Below, piece after piece: positions 1-11,632 of a stretch of DNA of 64,000 nucleotides (positions within the stretch are counted from its first letter, which is position 1; every line of letters begins with the position of its first letter). Made by a program: the position numbers and the translations under genes. The stretch spans positions 176,731,810 to 176,795,809 of the forward strand of contig CM039462.1 in NCBI GenBank assembly GCA_022414725.1. Direction: 5' to 3'. The stretch comes from Microglena sp. YARC. Taxonomy: Eukaryota; Chlorophyta; Chlorophyceae; Chlamydomonadales; Chlamydomonadaceae. The notes under the pieces are model-generated. The model was not told where the DNA came from, searched no databases, and saw only the letters and a program-made list of their open reading frames with translations.

Positions 1-17
1 ACGCACACACACCACAG

Positions 18-241
18 GCCTACGAGCAGCGGCTGTCCAAGAGAGACCAGAGAATAGTGAAGCACTTAGGCTACCTCCCTCCACATGCACAACACGCTCA
101 CACCACTACCACTGCCCAGCCCCCCCCCCCCCCCCCCCCTCCGCCCCTACCCACCCAACGCACACCACACGCACACACATGGCCTACGAGCAGCGGCTAT
201 CCAAGAGAGACCAGAGGATAGTGGAGTACTTTAGGCTACCT
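18..241 (+). pseudogene. Two copies of an upstream coding block (exon A) of the FtsH-like gene
   Basis: A block reading AYEQRLSKRDQRIV occurs at 18-76 and again at 182-241, separated by a C-run and CA-rich DNA. The first copy is preceded by an AG acceptor in a CA-rich tract; in the second the AG has become AT-GG. The two copies differ by a few substitutions and one indel. I infer that this is an N-terminal exon of the FtsH-like gene, because it lies on the same strand just upstream of the other coding blocks. The protein segment has no recognised domain. Which copy is used, if either, cannot be told from the sequence. Confidence 0.45.
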
Positions 242-267
242 ACAGAGGGAGAATACAATCTGTCCTG

Positions 268-1010
268 CCAGAGAAGCTGCTGGATGTTTCGTACCACTGG
301 ACTAGCAATAGCGTGAAGTCGCCAATGGTGAGTGCTGTAAAGCGGGAGACCCTTTCCCTCCCCACCCTTATCCCCACGCATATTCCTACTCAGATACATC
401 AAATCAATCAATCATAGCATGGTATAGCATAGCAAGGCAGAGTCGCAGAGAAGCTGCTGGGTGTGTCGTACCACTGGACTAGTAATATCGTGAAGTCGCC
501 AATGGTATGTTTGTTTCTTCTTTTTTGTTGCTTAGCGGGGATCCCCTATTTCCACACTCACACACCAAATCAGCATAGCATAGCGTATCATAGTCCGCAG
601 AGGAGCTGGCTGGATGTGTTGTAGCCACTGGACTAACAATAGCGTGAAGTCGCCAATGGTACAATGGTATGTTTTGTTTCCTTTTTTTTTTGCTTAGCGG
701 CATCCCCTATTTCCACACGGACACACCAAATCAAGCATAGCATAGTGTATCATAGTCCTGCAGAGGAGCTGCTGGATGTGTTGTACCACTGGACTAGTAA
801 CAGCGTGAAGTCGCCAATGATCAGTGTGTTGCTTTTTAACCATTCTGTTTTATTTGAAGTGGGAGACCCTATCCCCCCCACCCCTATTCCCACCTAGACA
901 CACCAAGTCAATGACACCAAATCAATCAAAGCATGGCAAATCATAGCCCTGCAGAGGAGCTGCTGGATGTGTCGTACCACTGGACTAGTAAAAGTGTGAA
1001 GTCCCCAATG
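268..1010 (+). repeat. Dispersed partial copies of exon B of the FtsH-like gene
   Basis: Five diverged copies of a ~60-nt coding block (key residues LLDVSYHWTSNSVKSPM) occur at about 268-327, 447-504, 590-657, 757-820 and 947-1010. They are spaced 150-190 bp apart by T-rich and CA-rich DNA. The first three end in a GT donor (GTGAGT, GTATGT, GTATGT); in the fourth and fifth the donor GT is lost (ATGATC, ATGGAG). The 327/328 junction is phase 0, matching the phase of the next whole exon at 2561. The first copy is the best exon candidate, but a one-base shift separates its frame from the exon A copy before it. Confidence 0.6.
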
Positions 1011-1136
1011 GAGAGTGTGTTTCTTTTTTCTATTTATGAGTGTTCGCCGAGTGGGTCTCCCACATGGCAAACACTCATAATCTATCCCCGCCCCTATTCC
1101 CACACGGACACATTAAGTCAATCATAGGATGGCATA

Positions 1137-1745
1137 TCATAGCAGGGCAGAGAAGCCTAGCTGGATGTGTCGTGCCACCAGGACCAGCGATAACGGGAAG
1201 TCGCCAATAGTGATCGTAGCATAGAGTAGCATGGGGTAGCGTATCATAGCAGGGCAGAGAAGCTGCTGGATGTGTCGTACCACTGGACCAGCGATAACGG
1301 GAAGTCGCCAATAGTGAGCGTAGCATAGAGTAGCATAGGGTAGCGTATCATAGCAGGGCAGAGAAGCTGCCGGATGTGTCGTGCCACTGGACCAGCGATA
1401 ACGGGAAGTCGCCAATAGTGAGCGTAGCATAGAGTAGCATAGGGTAGCGTATCATAGCAGGGCAGAGAAGCTGCTGGATGTGTCGTACCGCTGGACCAGC
1501 GATAACGGGAAGTCGCCAATAGTGAGCGTAGCATAGAGTAGCATAGGGTAGCTTTTCATAGCAGGGCAGAGAAGCTGCTGGATGTGTCGTGCCACTGGAC
1601 CAGCGATAACGGGAAGTCACCAATAGTGAGCGTAGCATAGAGTAGCATAGGGTAGCGTATCATAGCAGGGCAGAGAAGCTGCTGGATGTGTCGTGCCACT
1701 GGACCAGCGATAACGGGAAGTCGCCAATAGTGAGCGTAGCATAGT
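1137..1745 (+). repeat. 104-bp tandem satellite derived from exon B
   Basis: From about 1137 the exon B block continues as a regular tandem array with a 104-bp period, about six copies (repeat starts near 1146, 1251, 1355, 1459, 1563 and 1667). Each unit has the degraded exon (LLDVSYHW becomes a derivative with ACCAGCGATAACGGG) followed by a short spacer rich in TAGCATAG. Copies are nearly identical, so this is a recent local amplification. Minus-strand open frames across it are by-products of the repeat. The ~55 bases after it (1746-1800) show nothing recognisable. Confidence 0.8.
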
Positions 1746-1800
1746 GAAGCATAATGTATACCACACTTATTGAAGCTGTCACATAACATAAACACTCAAA

Positions 1801-2560
<760 letters not shown>

Positions 2561-2774
2561 GCGCGCTTCCTCATGAACCCCCAATTGAGCACGATGACCA
2601 TGATGATCCGCCATGGCATAGATGAGTCAGGGATCTTGGAGGCAAAGCTTTTCCGGAACGAAATGTGGAATGTGTTTGGGCCTACCTTGCCGCGATTCGA
2701 GTGGACCTTTGACCCCAACAATGCCGGTCCTCTCTATTTCCTGGCCTGCTTGACGCTGGGTGTGGTGATTCCAG
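2561..2774 (+). CDS. FtsH-like protein, membrane-segment exon
   Basis: Whole exon of 214 nt, acceptor CTTGCAG at 2560 and donor GTAAGC at 2775. It encodes RFLMNPQLSTMTMM, then GIDESGILEAKLFRNEMW and a segment ending WTFDPNNAGPLYFL and ACLTLGVVIP, a hydrophobic stretch that would fit the membrane anchor before the AAA+ domain of FtsH proteins. It starts in phase 0 and ends in phase 1 (one G of the next codon). The exon at 4361 supplies the other two bases (CA), giving an uninterrupted reading frame into the AAA+ domain, which supports the exon assignment. Homology of this part alone to FtsH is weak; its assignment rests on phase and order. Confidence 0.6.
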
Positions 2775-3174
2775 GTAAGCCTGTTAAGGACCAATATGTA
2801 GAGCGGGTTAGGGTCCAGCTTGCCGCGATTTGAGTGGACCTTTGACCCCAACAATGCGGGTCCTCTCTATTTCCTGGCCTTCTTGACGCTGGGTGTGGTG
2901 ATTCCAGGTACGCCTTTTTAGTACCAAGATGAGTTGAATGAGTTGGGGCCTACCTTGCCCAAATTCGAGTGGACCTTTGATCCCAACAACGCCGGTCCTC
3001 TCTATTTCCTAGCCTGCTTGACGCTGGGTGTGGTGATTCCAGGTACGCCTATTTAGAACCAAGAAGTGAATGGGTTGGGGCCCACCTTGGCCAAATTCAA
3101 GTGGACCTTTGGCCCCTACAATGCCGGTCCTCTCTATTTCCTGGCCTGCTAGACGCTGAGTCTGGTGATTCCAG
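2775..3174 (+). repeat. Tandem copies of the 3' edge and donor of the 2561-2774 exon
   Basis: Three further copies of the last ~100 nt of the exon (FEWTFDPNNAGPLYFL through GVVIP) plus its donor and ~30 nt of intron follow directly, ending at 2907, 3042 and 3174; periods are 133, 135 and 132 bp. Donors are GTACGC, GTACGC and GTAGAC. The last copy has an in-frame TAG in place of a leucine codon. None has an acceptor in front, so they are exon tails, not exons. Confidence 0.85.
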
Positions 3175-3188
3175 GTAGACTAAATCAA

Positions 3189-3370
3189 GCAACATAACGC
3201 AGCTCAGCACAATACAATACAACATAACGCAGCTCAGCACAATACAACATAACGCAGCTCAGCACAATACAACATAACGCAGCTCAGCACAATACAACAT
3301 AACGCAGCTCAGCACAATACAACATAACGCAGCTCAGCACAATACAACACAACGCAGCGCAACATAACAC
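3189..3370 (+). repeat. ~25-bp intronic minisatellite
   Basis: About seven tandem copies of a unit beginning CAACATAACGCAGCTCAG and ending CACAATA, nearly identical, inside the intron between the exons at 2561 and 4361. Confidence 0.85.
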
Positions 3371-3385
3371 AAACAACAAAAAGAA

Positions 3386-3404
3386 GCCCCTTTCCCCTCC
3401 CCCC

Positions 3405-3435
<31 letters not shown>

Positions 3436-3545
3436 ACATACACACCACTCACACACACAAACACACTCCCCCCCCCCCCCCCCCCCCCCCCCCCGCCAAA
3501 AAAACCCTCACCCCGGCCCACCCCCCCCACCCATACACCCCACAC
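3386..3545 (+). repeat. Poly-C and CA microsatellite stretch
   Basis: Two long C-runs (about 3399-3420 and 3468-3494) flank a (CA)n tract. Low-complexity intron filler. Confidence 0.85.
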
Positions 3546-3554
3546 ACATCCCAT

Positions 3555-4360
3555 TCTTTACCTCCAAGCGATACGATGCTCGAGTATCCATGGAGGAGGG
3601 ACCCTGGTGCTGCTCAGGAGTTCGCGAATAACACATCACATCAAACCCAGCACAACCCAGCATAACATCCCCTCCCCCCGCCCCCCCCCCCCCCCCCCCA
3701 TTCCCGCCATCCCATCACTGGGGCGACGCTCATGCTAGAGGCCAAAACCTAGGAGGAGGACCCTGGTGCTGCTCAGGAGTTTGCACAACACATCACATCC
3801 CAAACCCAGCACAACCCAGGCATAACATCCCCCCCTCCCTCCCCCACCCCCATTCCCGCCATCCATCACTGCGACGCTCATGCTAGAGGCCAAACCTAGG
3901 AGGATGACCCTGGTGCTGCTCAGGGTGGGGAGTTTGCACAACATAACACAACACATGAAACACAGCACAGCACAGCATCCTGCCCCCTCCCCCCCCCCCC
4001 CCCCCCCCTCCCCTCCCCTCCATTCCTGCCATCCAGCAATGCGGCGCTCAAAACATCCTAGACATCAAAACCTGGAGTTCAGGAGTTCGCGACAACACAA
4101 CACATCAAACATAGCACAACCACAGTACAAACAGCAGCACAAAGCCCCCCCCCCCCCCCCCCCATTCTGCCATCCAGCAATGCGACGCTCTAGAACATCC
4201 TTGACATCGAAACCTTAGAGGATGACCCTGGAGCTGCTCAGGAGTTCGCACAACACAACACATGAAACACAGCACATCACCCCCTTTCCCCCCCACACAC
4301 AAACTGATCACCCCCACCCACCCACCCACCACCCACCCTACCCCCTCTCCCGCCATCCAG
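3555..4360 (+). repeat. Tandem copies of the acceptor and 5' edge of the 4361-4645 exon
   Basis: Five partial copies of the start of the next exon (key residues LDIKTLEEDPGAAQEFA) occur near 3570, 3725, 3865, 4040 and 4185. Most are preceded by a CCATCCAG- or CCATC-type acceptor region and all break off after the QEF codons into an AACACAACACAT stretch and then C-rich DNA. Divergence grows with distance from the real exon: the copy at 4185 is closest, the one at 3570 the most degraded. As at 1801-2560, only exon starts are duplicated upstream of the exon. Confidence 0.8.
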
Positions 4361-4645
4361 CAATGCGACGCTCAAACATCCTAGACATCAAAACCTTAGA
4401 GGAGGACCCTGGAGCTGCTCAGGAGTTCGCACGCTCCAAGTCCTCTGCAAGGAAAGAGGGTTTGACAGGCGTGCAGTTCAGTGACGTAGCTGGCCTTGGG
4501 CCCATTCTTGGAGAAGTGTTGGAGGTGGTGGAATTCTTGAAAGACCCGAAGACCTTCTCTAAGTTGGGGGCTAAGCCCCCTAAGGGTATCCTACTGGAGG
4601 GTGACCCTGGAACGGGAAAGACTCTTATGGCCAAGGCTCTTGCTG
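4361..4645 (+). CDS. FtsH-like AAA+ protein, exon with Walker A
   Basis: Whole exon of 285 nt, acceptor CCATCCAG at 4360, donor GTAGGT at 4646, entering and leaving in phase 1. It encodes the start of an FtsH-type AAA+ ATPase domain: linker with SARKEGLTGVQFSDVAGL, then [17 protein letters not shown] and LMAKALAG. The Walker A is GDPGTGKT (4600-4623), with Asp where most FtsH have Pro, while the catalytic Lys-Thr is kept. FtsH proteins are hexameric membrane ATPases, in algae mostly in plastids and mitochondria, that pull proteins out of the membrane and usually degrade them with a zinc metalloprotease domain. That domain is not visible here, so an inactive FtsHi-type protein cannot be excluded. 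The donor joins in phase to the exon at 6018, restoring AGEA, a conserved FtsH string. Confidence 0.85.
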
Positions 4646-5300
4646 GTAGGTTGGGCATCTCCCTCTAGTCTACTTGCCGCCCCTAGATAAAGCAGCACTA
4701 TACATAGTATTGTCGTTCAAGTTGGCAGGTGGGTCAGCCAAATTGGGCATTTAACTCCCCTAAGGATATCCTACGAGAGGGTGACCCTGGAACTAGAAAG
4801 GCTCTCATGGCCAAGGCTCTTGCTGGTAGGTCGGGCATCTTTTTCTAGTGTATTTGCCGCTCGCAGACAAATCAACATCGTACATAGTATTGTCATAAAA
4901 GTTGGCAGGTGGGTCAGTCAGCCGGAGCTAAGCCCCCCAAGGGTATCCTACTGGAGGGTGACCCTGGTACGGGAAAGACTCTCATGGCCAAGGCTCTTAT
5001 GTGCTGGTAGGTTGGGCATCTCCCTCTAGTCTATTTGCCGCCCCTAGACAAAGCAACATCATAGATAGTGTTGTTGTTGATGTTGGCAGGTCGGTGAGCC
5101 AAGTTGGGCTCTAGTCTACTTGCCACCCCTGAATGTAGCAGCACCACACATAGTATTGTTGTTAAAGATGGCAGGTGCGTCAGCCAAGTTGGGCGCTAAA
5201 AACCACTTAAGGGTATCCTAACTGGAGGGTGACCCCTGGAACGGGGAAGATACTCATGCCAAGGCTCTTGCTAGTAGAGTTGGGCGTCTCCCCTAGTCTA
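4646..5300 (+). repeat. Tandem copies of the 3' (Walker A) edge of the 4361-4645 exon
   Basis: Three more copies of the last ~80 nt of the exon, from the [10 protein letters not shown] codons through GTGKT and the GTAGG donor, lie at about 4757-4826, 4923-5007 and 5195-5275, each followed by the same intron start with GTATTGTTGTTAAAG-like sequence. They carry point changes and small indels (for example the Walker A Lys codon follows TAG-like AACTAGAAAG at 4790). No acceptor precedes them, so they are duplicated exon tails. Confidence 0.8.
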
Positions 5301-5337
5301 CTTGCCACCCCTAGACAAGTTGGCAGGTCGCTCAGCC

Positions 5338-5357
5338 ACATACACACACACAAACAC

Positions 5358-5389
<32 letters not shown>

Positions 5390-5391
5390 TT
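5338..5391 (+). repeat. (CA)n microsatellite
   Basis: Almost uninterrupted CA dinucleotide repeat inside the intron between the Walker A and Walker B exons. Confidence 0.95.
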
Positions 5392-5465
5392 GAGCATCTC
5401 CCTCGAGTGTATTCTCCGCCCCTAGACAAAGCAGCATCATACATAGTATTGCCGGTGAAGTGGGC

Positions 5466-5945
5466 AGGTACTGAGTATGACTGCTACCGAGTTCACTGAG
5501 GGCATTGTGGTCCCTAGATGGCTGTTGGCATTGTGGTCCCGAGTTCACTGAGGGCATTGTGGTCCCTAGTTGGCTGTTGGCATTGGCGTCGTCTGCAGGA
5601 ACGCTCCTTGGTGAACGTTGGTCAAACATAGCACAAAACAAAACAAAAAACAAGAAAATGCAAAATTGAACAACACAGTCAAAAATGCAAGAATGTAGAA
5701 ATGAACACACACACAGCGCGCACAAAAAATGCAAAACTGAACAACCCACCCAAAAGTGCAAAAATTATCACACACCGCGCACACACACAATGCACACACA
5801 AAAATGCAAAAATGCTGCTGTAGGTGAGGCCATGGTCCCCTTCTATCAGACGACTGGTACCGAGTTCACTGAGGGTATTGTGGGAGTTGGCGCGGCCCGA
5901 GTGCGGGACATGTTCAAGAGATCTCGCACAACCGCTCCCTGCAGT
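5466..5945 (+). repeat. Partial upstream copies of the 6018-6188 exon
   Basis: Two short fragments (ACCGAGTTCACTGAGGG near 5487 and 5538) are followed by a long, nearly complete 5' copy at about 5820-5935. That copy has its own TGCTGTAG acceptor and matches the real exon from GEAMVPFYQ through [10 protein letters not shown], then stops at CAGTCCATAC. Between them lies A-rich DNA with AAAATGCAAAA repeats (5640-5815). Again only the exon start plus acceptor is duplicated upstream of the exon. Confidence 0.75.
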
Positions 5946-6017
5946 CCATACTAACTACAAGAATAAAACAAAAATCGAGAAAATGCAAGAATGAATAAAA
6001 CCCTCCTGCTGCTGTAG

Positions 6018-6188
6018 GTGAGGCCATGGTCCCCTTCTATCAGATGACGGGTACCGAGTTCACTGAGGGTATTGTGGGAGTTGGCGCGGCCCGAGTGAGG
6101 GATCTGTTCAAGCGATCTCGCACAACCGCTCCCTGCGTCATCTTCGTGGACGAGTTGGATGCGCTGGGTCTGAAGAGAGCTGAAGGAG
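6018..6188 (+). CDS. FtsH-like AAA+ protein, exon with Walker B
   Basis: Whole exon of 171 nt with acceptor CTGCTGTAG and donor GTGAGC. It encodes [14 protein letters not shown], the pore-loop region, then [17 protein letters not shown] and the Walker [13 protein letters not shown] (catalytic Asp-Glu codons 6149-6154), a textbook FtsH second AAA+ segment. The string [14 protein letters not shown] is closest in my memory to plastid FtsH and FtsHi sequences. It enters in phase 1 (after AG of AGEA) and leaves in phase 1 after KRAEG. The downstream exons (second region of homology, protease HEXXH) are not in the window; the gene runs into the satellite and gap, so it is either cut by them or continues across very long introns. 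Confidence 0.87.
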
Positions 6189-6205
6189 GTGAGCGTGTAA
6201 ATATA

Positions 6206-6935
6206 CAATAATAATAATAATAATAACAATAATAATAATAATAATACAAACATGGTATATCTCTCATACATAACTACTACTACGACTGATAAAATACGAC
6301 TGATAATAAATAAATACGACTGATAATAATAGAAAATACGACTGATAATAATATAAAATACGACTGATAATAATATAAAATACGACTGATAATAATATAA
6401 AATACGACTGATAATAATATAAAATACGACTGATAATAATAGAAAATACGACTGATAATAATATAAAATACGACTGATAATAATATAAAATACGACTGAT
6501 AATAATATAAAATACGACTGATAATAATATAAAATACGACTGATAATAATATAAAATACGATATAAAAATAGAAAATACGACTGATACTAATAATAAAAT
6601 ACTGACTTGAAATAATATAAAATACTACTGATAATAATATAAAATACGACTGATAATAATATAAAATACGACTGATAATAATATAAAATACGACTGATAA
6701 TAATATAAAATACGACTGATAATAATATAAAATACGACTGATAAATAAATAAAAAATAAGAAATAATAATTAATATAAATACGACTGATAATAATATAAA
6801 ATACGACTGATAATAATATAAAATACGACTGATAATAATAGAAAATACTGCTGATAATAATAAAAAATACTACTAATAATAATATAAAATAACGACTGAT
6901 AATAATATATAAAATACGACTGATAGTAATATAAA
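6206..6935 (+). repeat. (TAA)n tract and 22-bp minisatellite
   Basis: A TAA-type tract (6206-6246) leads into a ~22-bp unit with core ATACGACTGATAATAATAT repeated about 28 times from 6290 to 6935, very uniform apart from a disordered patch at 6555-6620 and another near 6740-6780. AT-rich intron filler with no other signal. Confidence 0.9.
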
Positions 6936-6989
6936 ATGCTAATAGAAAACAGAAGTGCACAAATAAATGTAAATGCTAGTTATAACCGT

Positions 6990-7365
6990 TGCCCTGTATC
7001 ATCTTTGTGGATGAGTTGGATGCGCTGGGTCTGAAGAGAGCTGAAGGAAGTGAGCGTGTAAATAATAAATATATAATAATAGTAATAATACTGTGAATAA
7101 TAAATGGAAACAAGAGAAAGAAAATTATGAAAATAAATGAATAATAATAATAATCGCTTTTAGTTCCATCTTTGTGGATGAGCTGGATGCGCTGGGTCTG
7201 AGGAAGGTGCTAATATGAGATACTAATATATAATAATATGAATAATAATAACATTATAATTATAATAATAATAAAAATAGTAATAGTGACAGCTCCCTGC
7301 GTCATCCTCGTGGCTGAGTTTGGATGCGCTGGGGTCTGAAGAGAGGCTGAAGGAGGTGAGTGCGT
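6990..7365 (+). repeat. Copies of the 3' (Walker B) edge and donor of the 6018-6188 exon
   Basis: Three partial copies of the exon end (ATCTTTGTGGATGAG through GGGTCTGAAG) occur at about 6996-7055, 7165-7205 and 7286-7362, separated by TAA-rich DNA. The first and third keep the donor (AAGTGAGCG, AGGTGAGTG). The third has extra bases (GAGTTTGG, GGGGTCTG) that break the frame, and the middle one is truncated. They are exon tails without acceptors, as after the other two exons. Confidence 0.8.
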
Positions 7366-7532
7366 AAATAATAAGTACAATAGTATAAAATAATAATGGA
7401 AACAATATCTCCAAAGTTGCCTAAGTCTTGGTCAGCTTGAATCGCCTGGTTATAGCCTATGGCTTTCAGTCCAAAGACACATTTGTGGCATAAAGTTGCC
7501 CAAACACATCAGGTTCAATATATATAAAAGAA

Positions 7533-7542
7533 GGTGAGGTAC

Positions 7543-7575
<33 letters not shown>

Positions 7576-7672
7576 GTAATAATAATAATAATACAAATAG
7601 TAATAATAATAAAAAGGAGAAAAAGAAGAAGAAGAAGAAGAAGAAGAAGAAGAAAAAGAAGAGAGAAAAAGA
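7533..7672 (+). repeat. (TAA)n and (AAG)n microsatellites
   Basis: TAA trinucleotide repeat to about 7610, then a purine AAG repeat to 7672. The ~160 bases before it (7370-7532) hold no recognisable gene or repeat. Confidence 0.9.
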
Positions 7673-10600
7673 GGGTGCCTTATTACGAAGCGTGGGGTTG
7701 AGGGGGCCAGGCCTGTTAGCTTGCAATTGCCAGCCACCAATAAATGTAATGGTTCGCCTTGTTACGAAGCGTGGGGTTGAGGGGGCCAGCCTGTTAGCTT
7801 GCAATTGGCCAGCCACCAATAAATGAATGGTTTTGCCTTGTTACGAAGCGTGGGGTTGAGGGGCCAGCCTGTTTAGCTTGCAATTGGCCAGCCACCAATA
7901 AAGGAATGGTTCGCCTTGTTACAAAGCGTGGGGTTGAGGGGGCCAGCCTGTTAGCTTGCAATGGCCAGCCACCAATAAATGAATGGTTCGCCTTGTTACG
8001 AGGTGTGGGGTTGAGGGGGCCAGCCTGTTAGCTTGCAATTGGCCAGCCACCAATAAATGAATGGTTCGCCTTGTTACGAAGCGTGGTTGAGGGGGCCAGC
8101 CTGTTAGCTTGCAATTGGCCAGCCACCAATAAATGAATGGTTTTTGCACTTGTTACGAAGCGTGGGGTTGAGGGGCCAGCTCTGTTAGCTTGCCCAATGG
8201 CCAGGCCACCAATAAATGAATGGTTCGCCTTGTTACAAAGCGTGGGGGTTGAGGGGCAGCCTGTTAGCTTGCAATTGGCCAGCCACCAATAAATGAATGG
8301 TTCGCCTTGTTACGAGGTGTGAGGTTGAGGGGGCCAGCCTGTTAGCTGCCAATTGGCCAGCCACCAATAAATGAATGGTTCGCCTTGTTACGAAGCGTGG
8401 GGTTGAGGGGCCAGCTGTTAGCTTGCAATTGGCCAGCCACCAATAAATGAATGGTTCGCCTTGTTACGAGTCTGAGTTGAGGGAGCCAGCCTGTTAGCTT
8501 GCAATTGGCCAGCCACCATAAATGAAATGGTTCGCCTTGTTACGAAGCGTGGTTGAGGGGGCCAGCCTGTTAGCTGCAATTGGCAGCCACCAATAAATGA
8601 ATGGTTCGCCTTGTTACAGGGGCCAGCCTGTTAGCTTGCAATTGGCAGCCACCAATAATGAATGGTTCGCCTTGTACAGGTAAGGTGCCAGCCTTGTTAC
8701 GAAGCATGGGTTCCTTGCAATTTAAATGAAGCCTTGCGAAGCGTGGGTTGAGGGGGCCAGCCTGTTAGCAATTGGCCCAGACAATAAATGAATGGGTTCG
8801 CCTTGTTATTGGCCGAAGGTGTGAGGTTGAGGGGCCAGCCTGTTAGCTTGCAATTGCCAGCCACCAATAAATGAATGGTTTCGCCTTGTTACGAAGCGTG
8901 GGGTTGAGGGGGCCAGCCTGTTAGCTTGCAATTGGCCAGCCACCAATAAATGAATGGTTCGCCTTGCTTTGCAATTGGGCCCAGCCACCAATAAATAATG
9001 GTTCGTGTACGAAGCCGTGGGTTGAGGGGGCCAGCCTGTTAGCTTGCAATTGGCCAGCCACCAATAAATGAATGGTTCGCCTTGTTACGAGGTGTGAGGT
9101 TGAGGGGGCCAGCCTGTTAGCTTGCAATTGGCCAGCCACCAATAAATGAATGGTTCGCCTTGTTACGAAGCGTGGGGTTGAGGGGGCCAGCCTGTTAGCT
9201 TGCAATTGGCCAGCCACCAATAAATGAATGGTTCGCCTTGTTACGAAGCGTGGGGTTGAGGGGGCCAGCCTGTTAGCTTGCAATTGGCCAGCCACCAATA
9301 AATGAATGGTTCGCCTTGTTACGAGGTGTGAGGTTGAGGGGGCCAGCCTGTTAGCTTGCAATTGGCCAGCCACCAATAAATGAATGGTTCGCCTTGTTAC
9401 GAGGTGTGAGGTTGAGGGGGCCAGCCTGTTAGCTTGCAATTGGCCAGCCACCAATAAATGAATGGTTCGCCTTGTTACGAAGCGTGGGTTTGACGGGGCC
9501 AGCCTGTTAGCAATTGCAATTGGAGCCACCAATAAATGAATGGTTCGCCTTGTTACGAGGTGGTGGGGTTGAGGGGGCCAGCCTGTTAGCTTGCAATTGG
9601 GCCAGCCACCAATAAATGAATGGTTCGCCTTCTTACGACGAGCGTGTGAGGTTGAGGGGGCCAGCCTGTTAGCTTGCAATTGGCCAGCCACCAATAAAAT
9701 GAATGGCCTTTCGCCGGTTGAGGGGCCAGCCTGTTAGCGCAAAGCGTGGGTACGAGGTGAAGGGGGCCAGCCTTTAGCTTTTGCAATTGGCCAGCGTTCG
9801 CCTTGTTATGAGGTGTTGTGAGGTGAGGGGGCAGCCTGTTAGCTTGGCAGCCACCAATAAATGAAATAAATGAATGGCATTCGCCTTGTTACGAAGCGTG
9901 GGGTTGAGGGGGCCAGCCTGTTAGCTTGCAATTGGCGCAGCCACCAATAAGTGAATGGTTCGCCTGTTACGAGGTGTGAGGTTGAGGGGGCCAGCCTGTT
10001 AGCTTGCAATTGGCCAGCCACCAATAAATGAATGGTTCGCCTTGTTACGAAGCGTGGGGTTGAGGGGGCCAGCCTGTTAGCTTGCAATTGGCCAGCCACC
10101 AATAAATGAATGGTTCGCCTTGTTACGAGCGTGTGGGTTGAGGGGGCCGGCCTGTTAGCTTGCAATTGGCCAGCCACCAATAAATGAATGGTTCGCCTTG
10201 TTACGAAGCGTGGGGTTGAGGGGGCCAGCCTGTTAGCTTGCAATTGGCCAGCCACCAATAAATGAATGGTTCGCCTTGTTACGAAGCGTGGGGTTGAGGG
10301 GGCCAGCCTGTTAGCTTGCAATTGGCCAGCCACCAATAAATGAATGGTTCGCCTTGTTACGAAGCGTGGGGTTGAGGGGGCCAGCCTGTTAGCTTGCAAT
10401 TGGCCAGCCACCAATAAATGAATGGTTCGCCTTGTTACGAGGTGTGGGGTTGAGGGGGCCAGCCTGTTAGCTTGCAATTGGCCAGCCACCAATAAATGAA
10501 TGGTTCGCCTTGTTACGAAGCGTGGGGTTGAGGGGGCCAGCCTGTTAGCTTGCAATTGGCCAGCCACCAATAAATGAATGGTTCGCCTTGTTACGAAGGT

Positions 10601-11632
10601 GTGAGGTTGAGGGAGCCATGTCGAAGCTGTATTAGCTTGCAATTGGCCAACTCCACCAATAAATGAATGTTCGCCTTGTTACGAGGTGTGAGGTTGAGGG
10701 GGCCAGCCTGTTAGCTTGCAATTGGCCAGCCACCAAATAAATGAATGGTTCCGCCTTGTTACGAGGTGTGGAGGTTGAGGGGCCAGCCTGTTCAGCTTGC
10801 AATTGGCCAGCCACCAATAAAATGGTTTCGCCTTGAAGGTGTGGTTGAGGGGCCGCCTTGCAATTGGGGCAGCCACAATAATTGAATGGTTCGCCTTCGT
10901 TACGAAGCGTGGGGTTGAGGGGGCCAGCCTGTAGCTTGCAATTGGCCAGCCATGGTTCGCTTGTTACGAGGTGTGATAAGCTGTTATGGTTCGCCCTTGA
11001 ATGGCAGCCACCAATAATTGAATTTCGCCTTGCCATAAAATTACATGAATGAAGTTCGTCCTTGTAGAAGCGAGGGTTGAGGGGGGCCAGCCTGTTAGCT
11101 TGCAATTGCCAGCCACCAATAAATGAATGGTTCGCCTTGTTACGATAAAGCGGTGGGTTGAGGGGGCCAGCCTGTTAGCTTGCAATTGGCCAGCCACCAA
11201 TAAATGAATGGTTCGACCTTGTTACGAAGCGTGGGGTTTTGAGAGGGGGCCAGCCTGTTAGCTTGCATTGGCCAGCCACCAATAAATGAATGGTTTCGCC
11301 TTGTTACGAGGTGTAGGGTTGAGGGGGCCAGCCTGTTAGCTTGGCAATTGGCCAGCCACCAATAAATGAATGGTTCGCTTGTTACGAGGTTGAGGTTGAG
11401 GGGGCCAGCCTGTTAGCTTGCAATTGGCCAGGCCACCAATAAATGAATGGTTCGCCTTGTTACGCCAAGCGTGGGTTGAGGGGGCCAGCCCTGTTAGCTT
11501 GCAATTGGCCAGCCACCAATAAATGAATGGTTCGCCTTGTTACGAAGCGTGGGGCTTTGAGGGGGCCAGCCTGTTAGCTTGCAATTGGCCAGCCACCAAT
11601 AAATGAATGGTTCGCCTTGTTTACGGAGCGTG
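7673..11632 (+). repeat. 78-bp tandem satellite, ~50 copies
   Basis: The unit runs from GCCTTGTTACGAAGCGTGGG through AGCCTGTTAGCTTGCAATTG and CCAGCCACCAATAAATG to AATGGTTC (78 bp). Copies at about 9100-9480 and 10020-10600 are almost perfect, others carry many single-base indels, and stretches near 8640-9000, 9700-9850 and 10780-11050 are badly scrambled. Because 78 is a multiple of three, the minus strand stays open over clean stretches (a 26-residue peptide repeat, longest frames 257 and 267 codons); I do not regard these as genes. The array runs directly into the N gap, so its true length is unknown. Confidence 0.95.

Noticed and set aside
268..1010. Exon B copies as genuine alternative exons
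   Set aside because: Fourth and fifth copies lack a donor, the third has a TAG, and the spacers are low-complexity; at most the first one to three could be spliced.
8921..10642. Minus-strand 257- and 267-codon frames in the 78-bp satellite
   Set aside because: Peptide repeat follows only from a unit length divisible by three; broken by indels elsewhere; no start context or domain.
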